51,875 nucleotides of DNA from Gammaproteobacteria bacterium (GTDB lineage Bacteria; Pseudomonadota; Gammaproteobacteria; CAIRSR01). The notes beneath the pieces are model-generated. The model was not told the origin of the DNA. It was given only the letters and a program-made list of their open reading frames with translations, and searched no databases. The first letter of the stretch is position 1; each line of letters opens with the position of its first letter. A program made the translations under genes and the position numbers. Location: positions 1-51,875 of the forward strand of contig CAUYTY010000055.1 in NCBI GenBank assembly GCA_963575655.1. Direction: 5' to 3'. Positions 27,934 through 36,190 of this stretch are shown here, piece after piece.

Positions 27934-28419
27934 TCAGTCGATGATAAACAACGACTGGCCGTATTCCACAGGCTGTCCGTTCTCTACGAGAATGGATTTG
28001 ACGGTGCCCGTTTGATCAGATTCGATCTGATTGAGCATCTTCATAGCCTCAATAATGCACAGGGTATCGCCAACACTGACTCGTTGTCCCACTTCTACGA
28101 AGGATTTTGACCCAGGAGATGGGGATCGGTAGAAGGTCCCAACCATGGGAGAGGTAACGACATGTCCGGGGGGTAGAGCCGTTTCGGTTGGGGTGAGTGC
28201 GGTGGCCGGGGCGGCGGATGCCGCTACTGGCGCAGCAACTGGCGGTAGGGCAGCCGATGTATAGGCCGGCGACATGGCAGATACCATCGTGACCGGAAGG
28301 GTAGCCGCCGCTGGGTAGCGGTTGATGCGTACCGATTCTTCGCCCTCACGGATTTCGATCTCGGCAATGCCGGACGCTTCCACCAGTTCAATGAGCTTCT
28401 TGATCTTTCTGATGTCCAT
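27934..28419 (-). CDS. accB: Biotin carboxyl carrier protein
   Basis: A 161-residue carrier subunit of acetyl-CoA carboxylase. The N-terminal part ([32 protein letters not shown]) is the conserved dimerising region. An Ala/Pro/Thr-rich flexible linker spans about 50-85. The C-terminal biotinyl domain contains the biotinylation site [10 protein letters not shown] with the target Lys, the 'thumb' around [10 protein letters not shown], and the end [12 protein letters not shown]. It lies between aroQ and accC in the usual order. Confidence 0.96.
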   Translation of the reverse strand: MDIRKIKKLIELVEASGIAEIEIREGEESVRINRYPAAATLPVTMVSAMSPAYTSAALPPVAAPVAASAAPATALTPTETALPPGHVVTSPMVGTFYRSPSPGSKSFVEVGQRVSVGDTLCIIEAMKMLNQIESDQTGTVKSILVENGQPVEYGQSLFIID

Positions 28420-28497
28420 GGGACCTGATTGGCTTTTTCATCTCGGAAGCAGGGGAAACCACTAGTAACCCCACACCTGCTTCGCGAAACGATCGGG

Positions 28498-28947
28498 TTA
28501 GTTTGAATTGTCGGCGAGGCGCTTCAACGCCGCAGTGAGGGCCAGCTCATAGCCGTGTGCCCCCAATCCGCTGATGACCCCGACGGCAACGTCGGAAAAA
28601 TAGGAACGGTGACGAAAGGGTTCCCTTGCGTATACGTTGGACAGATGTACCTCGATGAAGGGGATCTTCACGGCCAGCAACGCGTCTCGCAGGGCCACGC
28701 TGGTATGGGTGTAGGCGGCGGGATTGATAACGATGAAATCCACCCCTTCCTGAAACGCAGCATGGATCCGATCGATCAAGGTGTGTTCGGCGTTGCTCTG
28801 AAAACTCTCCAATTGACAGCCAGCAGCCTCGGCGATCTGTCGAAGCCGGGCATCGATATCGGCGAGTGAGGTACGTCCGTACTTGTCCGGCTCGCGGAGA
28901 CCGAGCAGATTCAAATTGGGGCCGTGCAAAACCAACAAGCGCGCCAC
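28498..28947 (-). CDS. aroQ: 3-dehydroquinate dehydratase, type II
   Basis: AroQ dehydrates 3-dehydroquinate to 3-dehydroshikimate. The family N-terminus [20 protein letters not shown] begins three residues after a GTG at 28947 that has a good ribosome site (GAGGGGGAG), so I take that start and a 149-residue product; the frame is open 44 codons further up without homology. The catalytic Tyr is in the DKYGRTSL loop, [11 protein letters not shown] follows, then [17 protein letters not shown], and the His/Arg in [18 protein letters not shown]. It heads the aroQ-accB-accC group. Confidence 0.94.
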   Translation of the reverse strand: MARLLVLHGPNLNLLGLREPDKYGRTSLADIDARLRQIAEAAGCQLESFQSNAEHTLIDRIHAAFQEGVDFIVINPAAYTHTSVALRDALLAVKIPFIEVHLSNVYAREPFRHRSYFSDVAVGVISGLGAHGYELALTAALKRLADNSN

Positions 28948-29122
28948 CGACTCCCCCTCATATGATTCAAGGGCGGGATTGTGCCCAAGACCAACCCCGT
29001 TGTCTATCTCGTTTCCTAATGGATTGCGTGTAAGGCGAGAAGATACCCGTTCTCCCATTCCCCGTCCGGTCGTAACCACCTATCTCCTCGCTTCGAGAGG
29101 GGGAGTGAACGGTTAGGTTTGG

Positions 29123-29656
29123 TCACAACAGCGGGCGAATGAACTGTTCAGCGTCAGCAGCAGATAATTCGCCGAGGCGGGCACGGACCACCTTCCCCGT
29201 GCGATCGATGATCACCGTATAGGGCAAGCCACCACTACGGTTGCCATAGCGGACAGCCAATTCCGCCCCAGACTCTTCTCCGAGGAGGTTGAGATAATCA
29301 ACCTTGAAATTGGTTACGAAGCTCAGCACCTCGGCGAGCTGATCGATGGCGACTCCCACTACCATCAGCCCTTGGGCGTGGTAGGTATGGTGGAGGTTCA
29401 CAAAACCTGGGATCTCTTTCCGGCATGGGGGGCACCAGGGAGCCCAAAAGTTGAGCAGCACCACACGCCCTAGCCACTCGTTACTGTCATGTCTCTGTCC
29501 TGACACATCGAGCAGGCTGAAACCAGTCCCCTGTCCCAATACCGGTAGGTCCGAAGTCGAGACTCCGCCATTTATGTAACCGAAAAAGGTCATCCCCAGC
29601 CCGGCACTGACCACAACCACTGCTAGTACCATGAGGAACCGCCGAATCTTGGTCAT
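29123..29656 (-). CDS. TlpA-like membrane-anchored thioredoxin
   Basis: A 177-residue thiol-disulfide oxidoreductase of the TlpA/ResA/DsbE kind. From ATG 29656 (MTKIRRFLMVLAVVVVSAGL) residues 7-26 form a membrane anchor. The periplasmic thioredoxin fold has the active site FWAPWCPPCRKEIPGFV (Cys75 and Cys78) and a cis-Pro in GGLPYTVIIDRTG. It would reduce periplasmic disulfides, for instance in cytochrome c maturation or copper handling. The ATG overlaps the cutA stop (ATGA), so the genes are coupled. In many relatives a dsbD gene lies between cutA and tlpA; here it is missing. Confidence 0.88.
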   Translation of the reverse strand: MTKIRRFLMVLAVVVVSAGLGMTFFGYINGGVSTSDLPVLGQGTGFSLLDVSGQRHDSNEWLGRVVLLNFWAPWCPPCRKEIPGFVNLHHTYHAQGLMVVGVAIDQLAEVLSFVTNFKVDYLNLLGEESGAELAVRYGNRSGGLPYTVIIDRTGKVVRARLGELSAADAEQFIRPLL

Positions 29657-29982
29657 GCCTCCTTCTCTGGAGTAACGCTTTCCGCAATCCAATCTAGGTA
29701 GGCGGGCAATCCCTGATGTATGGGTAAGGCAAGTATCTCAGGGACCTTATAGGGATGAAGCTCAGTAATGGCGCTCTCCAGTGCCGAATACACTGAGGCG
29801 TGTGTTTTAATCACCAACATACATTCCGTGGCAGTCTCTATCATTTCATGCCAACGGTAGATCGATCTCATATTGGGTAAGATATTGACACAAGCGGCCA
29901 AACCCCGATTTACCATGGCAGCGGCTAAAATTCCGGCAGAGTCAGTGTCTGGGCAGGTGCATAACACAATCAAACTCGACAT
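29653..29982 (-). CDS. cutA: Divalent cation tolerance protein CutA
   Basis: A 109-residue trimeric PII-like protein. Its marks are LIVLCTCPDTDSAGILAAAM, the conserved ACVNILPNMRSIYRWHEMIE, and LVIKTHASVYSALESAITELHPYKVPEILALPI. CutA has been linked to copper tolerance, but its biochemical role is uncertain. The length is typical. Translation is coupled to the tlpA-like gene downstream. Confidence 0.95.
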   Translation of the reverse strand: MSSLIVLCTCPDTDSAGILAAAMVNRGLAACVNILPNMRSIYRWHEMIETATECMLVIKTHASVYSALESAITELHPYKVPEILALPIHQGLPAYLDWIAESVTPEKEA

Positions 29983-30003
29983 GGTTGTTTTATCCTTTTT
30001 ACC

Positions 30004-31356
30004 TCAGTGATTATCGCCGAGCCAAGTATTTACCGCCTGTAGATCTGGGTCGTCAAGTTGGCCTGCCGCCTGTTTCAGGCGCAGGGTATTCAGGGTGTAA
30101 TCGTAACGGGCCTGGGAGTAGTCGCGTTCTGCAGTAAAGAGCAGACGATTGGCGTTGAGTACATCTACGATAGTACGGGTACCTACCTGATAACCCGCCT
30201 CGGTGGCCTGGAGGGCGCTTTGATTGGAGATAACCGCCTGATTGAGCGCCTTAACCCGAGAAATTCCAGCGATCACCCCTAGATAGGCCTTTCGAGCAGC
30301 GAGCACCGTGGCCCGTTGTCCTTGTTCCAGTAGATCGCGAGCACGGCCGTAATCGGCCGCCGCTTGGCGCACCCGAGAATCGACCAACCCGCCTTGATAA
30401 AGAGGGATGGAGAGCTGCAATCCGATGGCAGAGCTGTCTGTATCGGTAGTACCTGCGACACTGCCGCCTCCACCGATAGTCTGAAGTCTGAAATTACCTA
30501 CGGCATCAAGCCGTGGATAATGACCGGAACGCTGTATCTCTACTTGTTTCTGCGCAGTCTCCGTTTGAAAGCGGGCGGCTACCAGGGTCAAATTTTGCGC
30601 TACAGCGGTGTCGGCCCAACGGTCGGCATCGGTGGGGTCAGGGCTCACCAAGGGGGCTTTCCTACTCAGTGGTGCAAGGTCACCGGGGTGGGTTCCTGTA
30701 ACTTCCCGGAGTGCCTCCCGAGCGTTGGCAACCTGGTTCTCGGCGGCGATCTCCTGGGCTACGGTCAGGTCGTAGCTCGCCTGGGCCTCGTGGACATCCG
30801 TAATGGCGATGAGGCCCACAGCAAAACGTTGTTTACTCTGTTCGAGTTGGCGTGCCACCGCCAACTTTTCGGCCTGAGCCGTCTCTAGGGAGTCCAGGGC
30901 GGCGAGGACATCAAAATAACGCTGCGCCACCCGCACCATCAGATCCTGGCGGGCTGCCCCATATTCAGCGTTGGCCTGACTTACCCGGATGTTGGATTGA
31001 TCCAACGCTATCGAGGTCTCTCGATGGTAGACCGGCTGGGTAATGTTCAACGAAAAATCATGACCGGAAAAACTCAGCGTTCGCCCCGAAGTCGATCCTG
31101 CGGGACCTAGTGCAGAGGGATCACCATAGGTGGTTTTCTGGCGGTTGCGATTTAGATCGGCGCCCGCGCTAATGGTGGGCAGAAATCCCGATTTGGCCTG
31201 AGGTACCGCCTCCAGAGTGGAATCACGGGCCGCCGCCGCTGCTGCAAGCTGGGGATCACGCTCTAGCGCGAGACGATAGACCGCCATCAGATCTTCGGCC
31301 TCGGCTAGCGACGGGATAACTAGGATCGATAGCGCACCGACGACAAACAGTTTCAC
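30004..31356 (-). CDS. tolC: TolC-family outer membrane efflux protein
   Basis: A 450-residue outer-membrane channel of type I secretion and tripartite efflux. The signal peptide is about residues 1-20 (ending AEAED). The mature start DLMAVYRLALERDPQLAAAA and the repeats typical of OEP domains are present in two halves: QPVYHRETSIALDQSNIRVS ... ALREVTG, and SIPLYQGGLVDSRVRQAAAD ... TIVDVLNANRLLFTAERDYSQ with RYDYTLNTLRLKQAAG near the end. It lies after the rhodanese and pcm genes, the normal gammaproteobacterial setting for tolC. It is about 20 bp from cutA on the same strand. Confidence 0.93.
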   Translation of the reverse strand: MKLFVVGALSILVIPSLAEAEDLMAVYRLALERDPQLAAAAAARDSTLEAVPQAKSGFLPTISAGADLNRNRQKTTYGDPSALGPAGSTSGRTLSFSGHDFSLNITQPVYHRETSIALDQSNIRVSQANAEYGAARQDLMVRVAQRYFDVLAALDSLETAQAEKLAVARQLEQSKQRFAVGLIAITDVHEAQASYDLTVAQEIAAENQVANAREALREVTGTHPGDLAPLSRKAPLVSPDPTDADRWADTAVAQNLTLVAARFQTETAQKQVEIQRSGHYPRLDAVGNFRLQTIGGGGSVAGTTDTDSSAIGLQLSIPLYQGGLVDSRVRQAAADYGRARDLLEQGQRATVLAARKAYLGVIAGISRVKALNQAVISNQSALQATEAGYQVGTRTIVDVLNANRLLFTAERDYSQARYDYTLNTLRLKQAAGQLDDPDLQAVNTWLGDNH

Positions 31357-31405
31357 CGCGAATTCTCTGTGAGGGGCTGCCTGAAACTACGATCACTTTT
31401 AAGAT

Positions 31406-31738
31406 CTAATAGGTAGGCATGGCCGGATCGACATCCCGTGCCCAGGCCGCCAGGCCTCCGGTTAGATTGACAATATTGGTAAACCCCATGTGCTCCAGAA
31501 AGTAGGCAACCTGATAGCTACGCACACCATGGTGACAAATCACCACCGTCTCTTGGTCACGGTTCATGGTCTGGTAGCTAGTCGGGATTTGGCGCATGGA
31601 AAGGAGCCGAGCCCCCTCTAAGTGGCAGACCTGGTATTCCCAGCGCTCACGAACATCCAGCAAAAGAGGGGGAACCTCGGCCCCATCCAGGTATTCCTTG
31701 AGCTGGAACGGTGTGAGGTGACGCATAGATTCGGGCAA
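31406..31738 (-). CDS. Single-domain rhodanese-like protein
   Basis: A 110-residue cytoplasmic rhodanese. The domain runs LLLDVRERWEYQVCHLEGAR to TGGLAAWARDVDP. The active-site loop is CHHGVRS with Cys68, giving a persulfide-forming Cys followed by the six-residue loop of the sulfurtransferase family. The substrate is unknown. It starts 3 bp after the pcm stop and precedes tolC, an arrangement conserved in gammaproteobacteria. This suggests a single transcript but no established joint function. Confidence 0.9.
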   Translation of the reverse strand: MPESMRHLTPFQLKEYLDGAEVPPLLLDVRERWEYQVCHLEGARLLSMRQIPTSYQTMNRDQETVVICHHGVRSYQVAYFLEHMGFTNIVNLTGGLAAWARDVDPAMPTY

Positions 31739-31741
31739 GCC

Positions 31742-32404
31742 TTAGAACAAGAAACGCTGCGACGAAGAGGGGTTCACCAAGGGAGGTAGAACGGTCTCGA
31801 AAAGGTCTTCGTGGGCATAGGCGTTATCCCCAGTCCGGATGACGAGACGTGCCTCCATCACTGGCGACTCACCAACCACAGCGAACAACCGTCCACCATG
31901 CCGCAGACTGTTCAGAAACGCGTTAGGAATTTCAGACACAGATCCGGTAAGGACGATGACATCGTAGGGGGCATGACGGTCCCAGCCGCTTGCAGCGTCG
32001 CCTTGTTCCAACGTTACGTTGGTAATTCCCTGGGAAGCCAAACGGCTACTCGCGCTTTCCAGAAAATCGCTATGTAGATCGACGCTATAGACATGTTTGG
32101 CAAGACGCGCCAACAGTGCGGTGACAAAACCACTACCGGTTCCTACCTCCAAGACCATGTCTGAGGGCCTCACCGCCAAAGCCTGGAGCATGCGCCCCTC
32201 TACGACGGGAAACATCATCGTCTGATCGTGGCCGATCGGTATCTGAATGGCAGAAAAGGCCAGATTGCGGTACTTGGATGGCACAAAGTGTTCACGGGAA
32301 ACACCTTCCAGCGTGTCCAGCACCTGGGGGTCGAGGACCTCCCAAGGCTGTATCTGTTGTTTCACCATGTTGAAACGAGCACGATCCAGATCAACATTAG
32401 GCAT
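31742..32404 (-). CDS. Protein-L-isoaspartate O-methyltransferase family protein
   Basis: A 220-residue SAM-dependent methyltransferase of the PCMT fold. Its features are RARFNMVKQQIQPWEVLDPQ at the start, FVPSKYRNLAFSAIQIPIGH, MMFPVVEGRMLQAL, the SAM motif VLEVGTGSGFVTALLARLAK, and VILTGSVSEIPNAFLNSLRH. This is the shorter, tolC-linked subgroup, which differs from true Pcm in the substrate loop (M-M-F-P where Pcm has its TISQPY-type loop), so the substrate may not be isoaspartate. It is the first gene of the pcm-rhodanese-tolC set. Confidence 0.88.
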   Translation of the reverse strand: MPNVDLDRARFNMVKQQIQPWEVLDPQVLDTLEGVSREHFVPSKYRNLAFSAIQIPIGHDQTMMFPVVEGRMLQALAVRPSDMVLEVGTGSGFVTALLARLAKHVYSVDLHSDFLESASSRLASQGITNVTLEQGDAASGWDRHAPYDVIVLTGSVSEIPNAFLNSLRHGGRLFAVVGESPVMEARLVIRTGDNAYAHEDLFETVLPPLVNPSSSQRFLF

Positions 32405-32669
32405 CGCCGATACTCCACAGGGTAGTTGCGAAGGTTAAGGGGTTTCTTGAGGCGATGCAAGGCCAGGCCAAGCGAGAAGAGCAGTAAAAACTGATAAGTT
32501 TGAATAAATAGCCGTGCCGTGCGCGCTGGATAACTAGCATTACCTCTTTTAAAGTAATTATTTTTATTATTTTGGCCCATTAAGACCCCGCTCGGCTTGC
32601 AGTCAGTTGATTAGTAGCTAATCGGTTGTAGGCCGCGCAGGGCTTTAAAGAACCATTATTTCCCCGCCA

Positions 32670-34727
32670 TCAAAATTGTAATCCCACGCTAAACATAAAA
32701 TTACGACCCGGCAGTGGGTAGGTATTGTATTTGGGAGCGGTATTGCTGCATACCCCGTAATCGTAAAATTGTTTATCTAGAAGGTTATAGACCGCCGCAG
32801 TTAGTTCTAGGAAACCTTGGTGGTAGGTGAGTTTCGTATCAATAGTGGTATATGCCGGTATTCGTGCCATAAAGCTGTTACTCTGATCATTGTCGAAATA
32901 TTTTCTTCCAACGTGGCGAACAGTAGCGGTAGCACGTGTTTGGTGATCGATATCCCAGAGAGTGGTGAGGGCAGTGTTATTGCGAGGTACTAAGGGAACG
33001 TCATGGCCGCTCTGAGGCCCATCTCGGAATTGAGCGCGAGCGTAGGTATAGTTGAGTTCCATAAATAGGGTTTGAAACAAAGGGGCGTGGGCAGCGACCT
33101 CTAGCCCGTAGCGTCGAGTCCGATCGAGATTGATGTTGCTGAAAGTTTGTGGGTCGTAAGCAATCTCGTCGCGCAAGTTCATGTAATAGAGCGTGGGTGT
33201 AATGCGCAGCCCATTTTCTTGTTGGTATTCGAGCCCGAGATTGGTTTGTACTGCCTTTTGGGGCTGCAGTGGCGAGAGAAATGCGAGAAAATTTTCGTCA
33301 TACTTAAGCAATTCATCCACCGTGGAAAAGCGTACGCTACGCCCAAAGCTACCGGTCAGTGCCCAATTGGGTGTTAGCACTTGGCGTAGACCCAATTCCA
33401 ACATATGCTCCGTATCACCGTGAGAAAAATCCGGAATATGATTATCAAAGACAGCCCCTGGTGCGGAGGAATTAAAAGTATCTTTTGCTTCAACGCTGAC
33501 TCGCTGAAGCCGAGCGCCAAAAGTTAAGGCGGTATCTGTTGTTACTCGAGTGGTCTCCTGGGTATAAAACGCGAGGGTCCCTTGTTGTATATCCATGCGA
33601 TGGATTGGATCTGTGCTCGAAGTTTGGCCGCGATCGGAGGTGTAATCATATTGGTACCAATCCATACCTAGCAGTGCTGTGGCGGAACGACCAAATAGGG
33701 TATGACCAAGTGTGATGCGCGGAGTGAAAGACAAAGTCTTCAAATCGGTGTCGAGATATTTGGGGAAGCCGCCCTGTTCATAAAAGGCTTCTTGGTGGCT
33801 TGCTCGATAACCAGCATCAAGAAAGATTTCAACGTTGGTACTGATCTGCCGAGTCATACCGAGGGTGAGATAACTCCCGTTCAAGTTGGCGTAATCATTC
33901 GGAGTGGAGGTGCCACGCCGATCGTTCTGAAGTTCGTTGATGCCCCTTGGGGCGAGGTTTACAGAACGCGCTCCTGGTAGACGTTGCATTTCGTCGGAGG
34001 CCCCGACTTTCAGGTACCACTCTCCTTCTGCCTCATGCCGACGCAGGTCACCCTGGAAATTATTTTGACGCAGGTTGTTGTTGGCGCGGTAGCCATCAGA
34101 GTTAGTGGTCGTGGCGGTGAGATCCAAAGAGAATGGGCCATCCGCGTGGGACAGGTTGGCTTCGACCCGGTGGGTATCAGAGTTGCCGACCTCCAGGCGT
34201 ACCTGTCCGTGCGTGCCAGGAGTATCCCCTCCGGCTCTGGTGATGATATTGATAACACCACCGCTAGCACCGTCACCATAAAGGACGCTACCGCCTCCTC
34301 GCGTGATCTCGATGCGTTCCACCATCTCCAGCGGTAGACCAGAGAAATCCACCGACGTTAACTCAATGCCATTGAGGCGCCGGCCATCCAGCAAGATCAA
34401 GGTATTTTGGGAATCAGTGACGCCAAAACCACGTAGGCCAATACTGGTCTTGGTAGCCTGAATACCGTAATAGCTTGAGGTGTTTATTCCAGCCTTGAGG
34501 GCCAATAGCTCGGGAATAGTTTGGGCAGTGCTATTTCGGATCTCTTCGGCATCAATGATGGTAACTGTCCCGGTGGGGGCATCGAACTGAGAGGGGAGGC
34601 GGGTAGCAGCGACCAAAACCACCGGGAGCTTTTCCGCGCTTTCAACTGCCATCGCTGGGGTCGCAAGGGCCAAAGTCCAGACGTAAAAAGGGGAAAGCCA
34701 AATAGCCGAGGGAACTGCACGAGACAT
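32670..34727 (-). CDS. btuB: TonB-dependent receptor, probable vitamin B12 transporter
   Basis: A 685-residue outer-membrane receptor. The signal peptide ends near residue 27 (PAMA-VESA). A TonB-box-like KLPVVLVAATRLP is followed by the plug domain (GTVTIIDAEEIRN, GLRGFGVTDSQNTLILLDGR, ERIEITRGGGSVLYGDGASG and GVINIITR) and a 22-strand barrel ending in the canonical aromatic residue (FMFSVGLQF). On sequence alone the substrate would be open; the cobalamin riboswitch directly upstream makes cobalamin or a cobinamide-like compound very likely. A GGAG site lies 8 bases before ATG 34727. No btuCDF genes are in the window. Confidence 0.9.
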   Translation of the reverse strand: MSRAVPSAIWLSPFYVWTLALATPAMAVESAEKLPVVLVAATRLPSQFDAPTGTVTIIDAEEIRNSTAQTIPELLALKAGINTSSYYGIQATKTSIGLRGFGVTDSQNTLILLDGRRLNGIELTSVDFSGLPLEMVERIEITRGGGSVLYGDGASGGVINIITRAGGDTPGTHGQVRLEVGNSDTHRVEANLSHADGPFSLDLTATTTNSDGYRANNNLRQNNFQGDLRRHEAEGEWYLKVGASDEMQRLPGARSVNLAPRGINELQNDRRGTSTPNDYANLNGSYLTLGMTRQISTNVEIFLDAGYRASHQEAFYEQGGFPKYLDTDLKTLSFTPRITLGHTLFGRSATALLGMDWYQYDYTSDRGQTSSTDPIHRMDIQQGTLAFYTQETTRVTTDTALTFGARLQRVSVEAKDTFNSSAPGAVFDNHIPDFSHGDTEHMLELGLRQVLTPNWALTGSFGRSVRFSTVDELLKYDENFLAFLSPLQPQKAVQTNLGLEYQQENGLRITPTLYYMNLRDEIAYDPQTFSNINLDRTRRYGLEVAAHAPLFQTLFMELNYTYARAQFRDGPQSGHDVPLVPRNNTALTTLWDIDHQTRATATVRHVGRKYFDNDQSNSFMARIPAYTTIDTKLTYHQGFLELTAAVYNLLDKQFYDYGVCSNTAPKYNTYPLPGRNFMFSVGLQF

Positions 34728-34740
34728 CGTTCATTCTCCA

Positions 34741-34758
34741 CCGCGCACGCCCGCGCGG
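34741..34758 (-). promoter_or_regulatory. GC hairpin abutting the btuB ribosome site
   Basis: On the minus strand CCGCGC-GGGCGT-GCGCGG forms a perfect 6-bp G/C stem. Its last base is one nucleotide from the GGAG of the btuB ribosome binding site (34736-34739). It is a plausible expression platform for the riboswitch, acting on translation; that role is inferred from position. Confidence 0.6.
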
Positions 34759-34879
34759 ATTGATTTTGGGGACAGCGGTGGAGGAGGGGGGAAGATGGAT
34801 AGAGGGGAGAAGGGACAGGGAGGCGACACGCAACCCGGGACTCCTACCCGGACCGCCCTCCGCAGTACCGCAAGTGGTA

Positions 34880-35075
34880 CCTTTGGGCCGGTCTCCGGGC
34901 TTACGACGGACCCCGAAAAAAACAGGGTCAGACCCACCGCCTTCCCGCGTATTGTGCAGTGGCTTGTCGGGTGGGTCTATTCGTCGTCTACCGTTGCGGG
35001 GGCAGCGCCGGCATCGTCCCCATAAGGACCTACCGGACTTCCCGTTTAATCCCATCGTGCGCGACACCAGTTGTG
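34880..35075 (-). promoter_or_regulatory. Cobalamin riboswitch
   Basis: On the minus strand the order of conserved blocks is that of a B12 riboswitch: TTAAACGGGAAGTCCGGT, GCCGGCGCTGCCCCCGCAAC, GGTAGACGACG, AAGCCACTGC, GCGGGAAGGCGGTGGG, then the B12 box AAGCCCGGAGACCGGCC at 34886-34902. The box is a full match to the consensus. It lies about 150 bases upstream of btuB in the same direction. Cobalamin binding should lower btuB expression. Confidence 0.95.
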
Positions 35076-35246
35076 TCGGGTAATGGCACGGAAATTAGGC
35101 GTAATTATCGCCCAATGTCGGGACACCCAAGGCGGGCGCAATGTACGGGCATCCGCATCACAGTGTCAATGATGCTTAGGCGGCCATCGGCGGGTATTTT
35201 GATGGATCGGTTGGATGGTTTACGTCCCCATGCCCCTGGATTCCGA

Positions 35247-36185
35247 TTATCTCCGCGCTCGCTCCGCAAAAAAGACCCTGGCCTCCTCGGAATCTCTGAT
35301 GATCTGGGCGCGTAATTCATCGAAGGAGGCAAAACGACGCTCCTCGCGAAGCTTACGTAGAAAATCAACCTCTACGTGGCGTCCGTAAAGATCCCCGTTA
35401 AAATCGAAGAGGTGGACCTCCAATAAGGCTTGACTACCATCCACCGTGGGACGCATTCCGACATTGGCCACCCCCGGTCGGGGCTCTCCGGGAATGTTGA
35501 ACATCTCCACGGCATAGACACCAGAAAGCGGCGTCGCGTGGCGGTGTAAAAATAGATTGGCGGTAGGAAAACCAATCAACCGTCCACGCTTGTAACCGTG
35601 CGCCACCTTTCCCACCATACGATAGGGCCGCCCTAACAACTTTTCGGCACTGTCCAGGTCTCCTCGGGTAAGGGCCTCACGTACGCGGGTACTGCTCACC
35701 CGCGTGTGGTCAACACAAAAGGTGTGCAGGTTGACCACGGGAAATCCATAGGCTCCCCCCATATTCTGAAGCATGGCAAAGTCGCCGCGTCGCTTGCTTC
35801 CAAAACGAAAGTCGTCGCCAATTACCAGATAACGCACCCCCAATCCCACTACCAGCACTTGCTTAATAAACTCCTCAGGGGCCATCTTGGCCATCTTTTT
35901 ATCAAAATGCAGGCACAGTAAGCGGTCTACGGAATAACGACTGAGGATCTCTACCTTTTCTCGAAATCGCGTGAGGCGCGGCGGGGCACGATCCGGAGCA
36001 AAGTATTCCTGGGGGTGCGGTTCAAAGGTCACCACCGTCAGCGGAACCCCATACGAGCGCGAGTGCGTAGCCAATTGGCCTAGAACTTGCTGATGCCCTA
36101 GATGTACACCATCGAAATTGCCGATGGTCGCCACGCAATCGCGATGTTTGGGGCGGAGATTGTGGATGCCACGGATGAGTTCCAT
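35247..36185 (-). CDS. ribF: Bifunctional riboflavin kinase/FAD synthetase
   Basis: RibF makes FMN from riboflavin and then FAD. The 312-residue protein has an N-terminal FAD-synthetase domain (TIGNFDGVHLGHQQVLGQLA with the nucleotidyl motif GxHxGH, FEPHPQEYF, RYLVIGDDFRFGSKRRGDF, SSTRVREAL) and a C-terminal riboflavin kinase domain (GRPYRMVGKVAHGYKRGRLI, GFPTANLFL, GVYAVEM, VEVDFLRKLREERRF). It starts 5 bp after the murJ stop; the murJ-ribF order is typical of gammaproteobacteria, although rpsT upstream and ileS downstream are absent here. Confidence 0.96.
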   Translation of the reverse strand: MELIRGIHNLRPKHRDCVATIGNFDGVHLGHQQVLGQLATHSRSYGVPLTVVTFEPHPQEYFAPDRAPPRLTRFREKVEILSRYSVDRLLCLHFDKKMAKMAPEEFIKQVLVVGLGVRYLVIGDDFRFGSKRRGDFAMLQNMGGAYGFPVVNLHTFCVDHTRVSSTRVREALTRGDLDSAEKLLGRPYRMVGKVAHGYKRGRLIGFPTANLFLHRHATPLSGVYAVEMFNIPGEPRPGVANVGMRPTVDGSQALLEVHLFDFNGDLYGRHVEVDFLRKLREERRFASFDELRAQIIRDSEEARVFFAERARR

Positions 36186-36190
36186 GCGTT

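Noticed and set aside
34642-35067. 141-codon minus-strand frame over the btuB leader
   Set aside because: It covers the cobalamin riboswitch and the btuB start in another frame, so it is a shadow of RNA structure and GC content.
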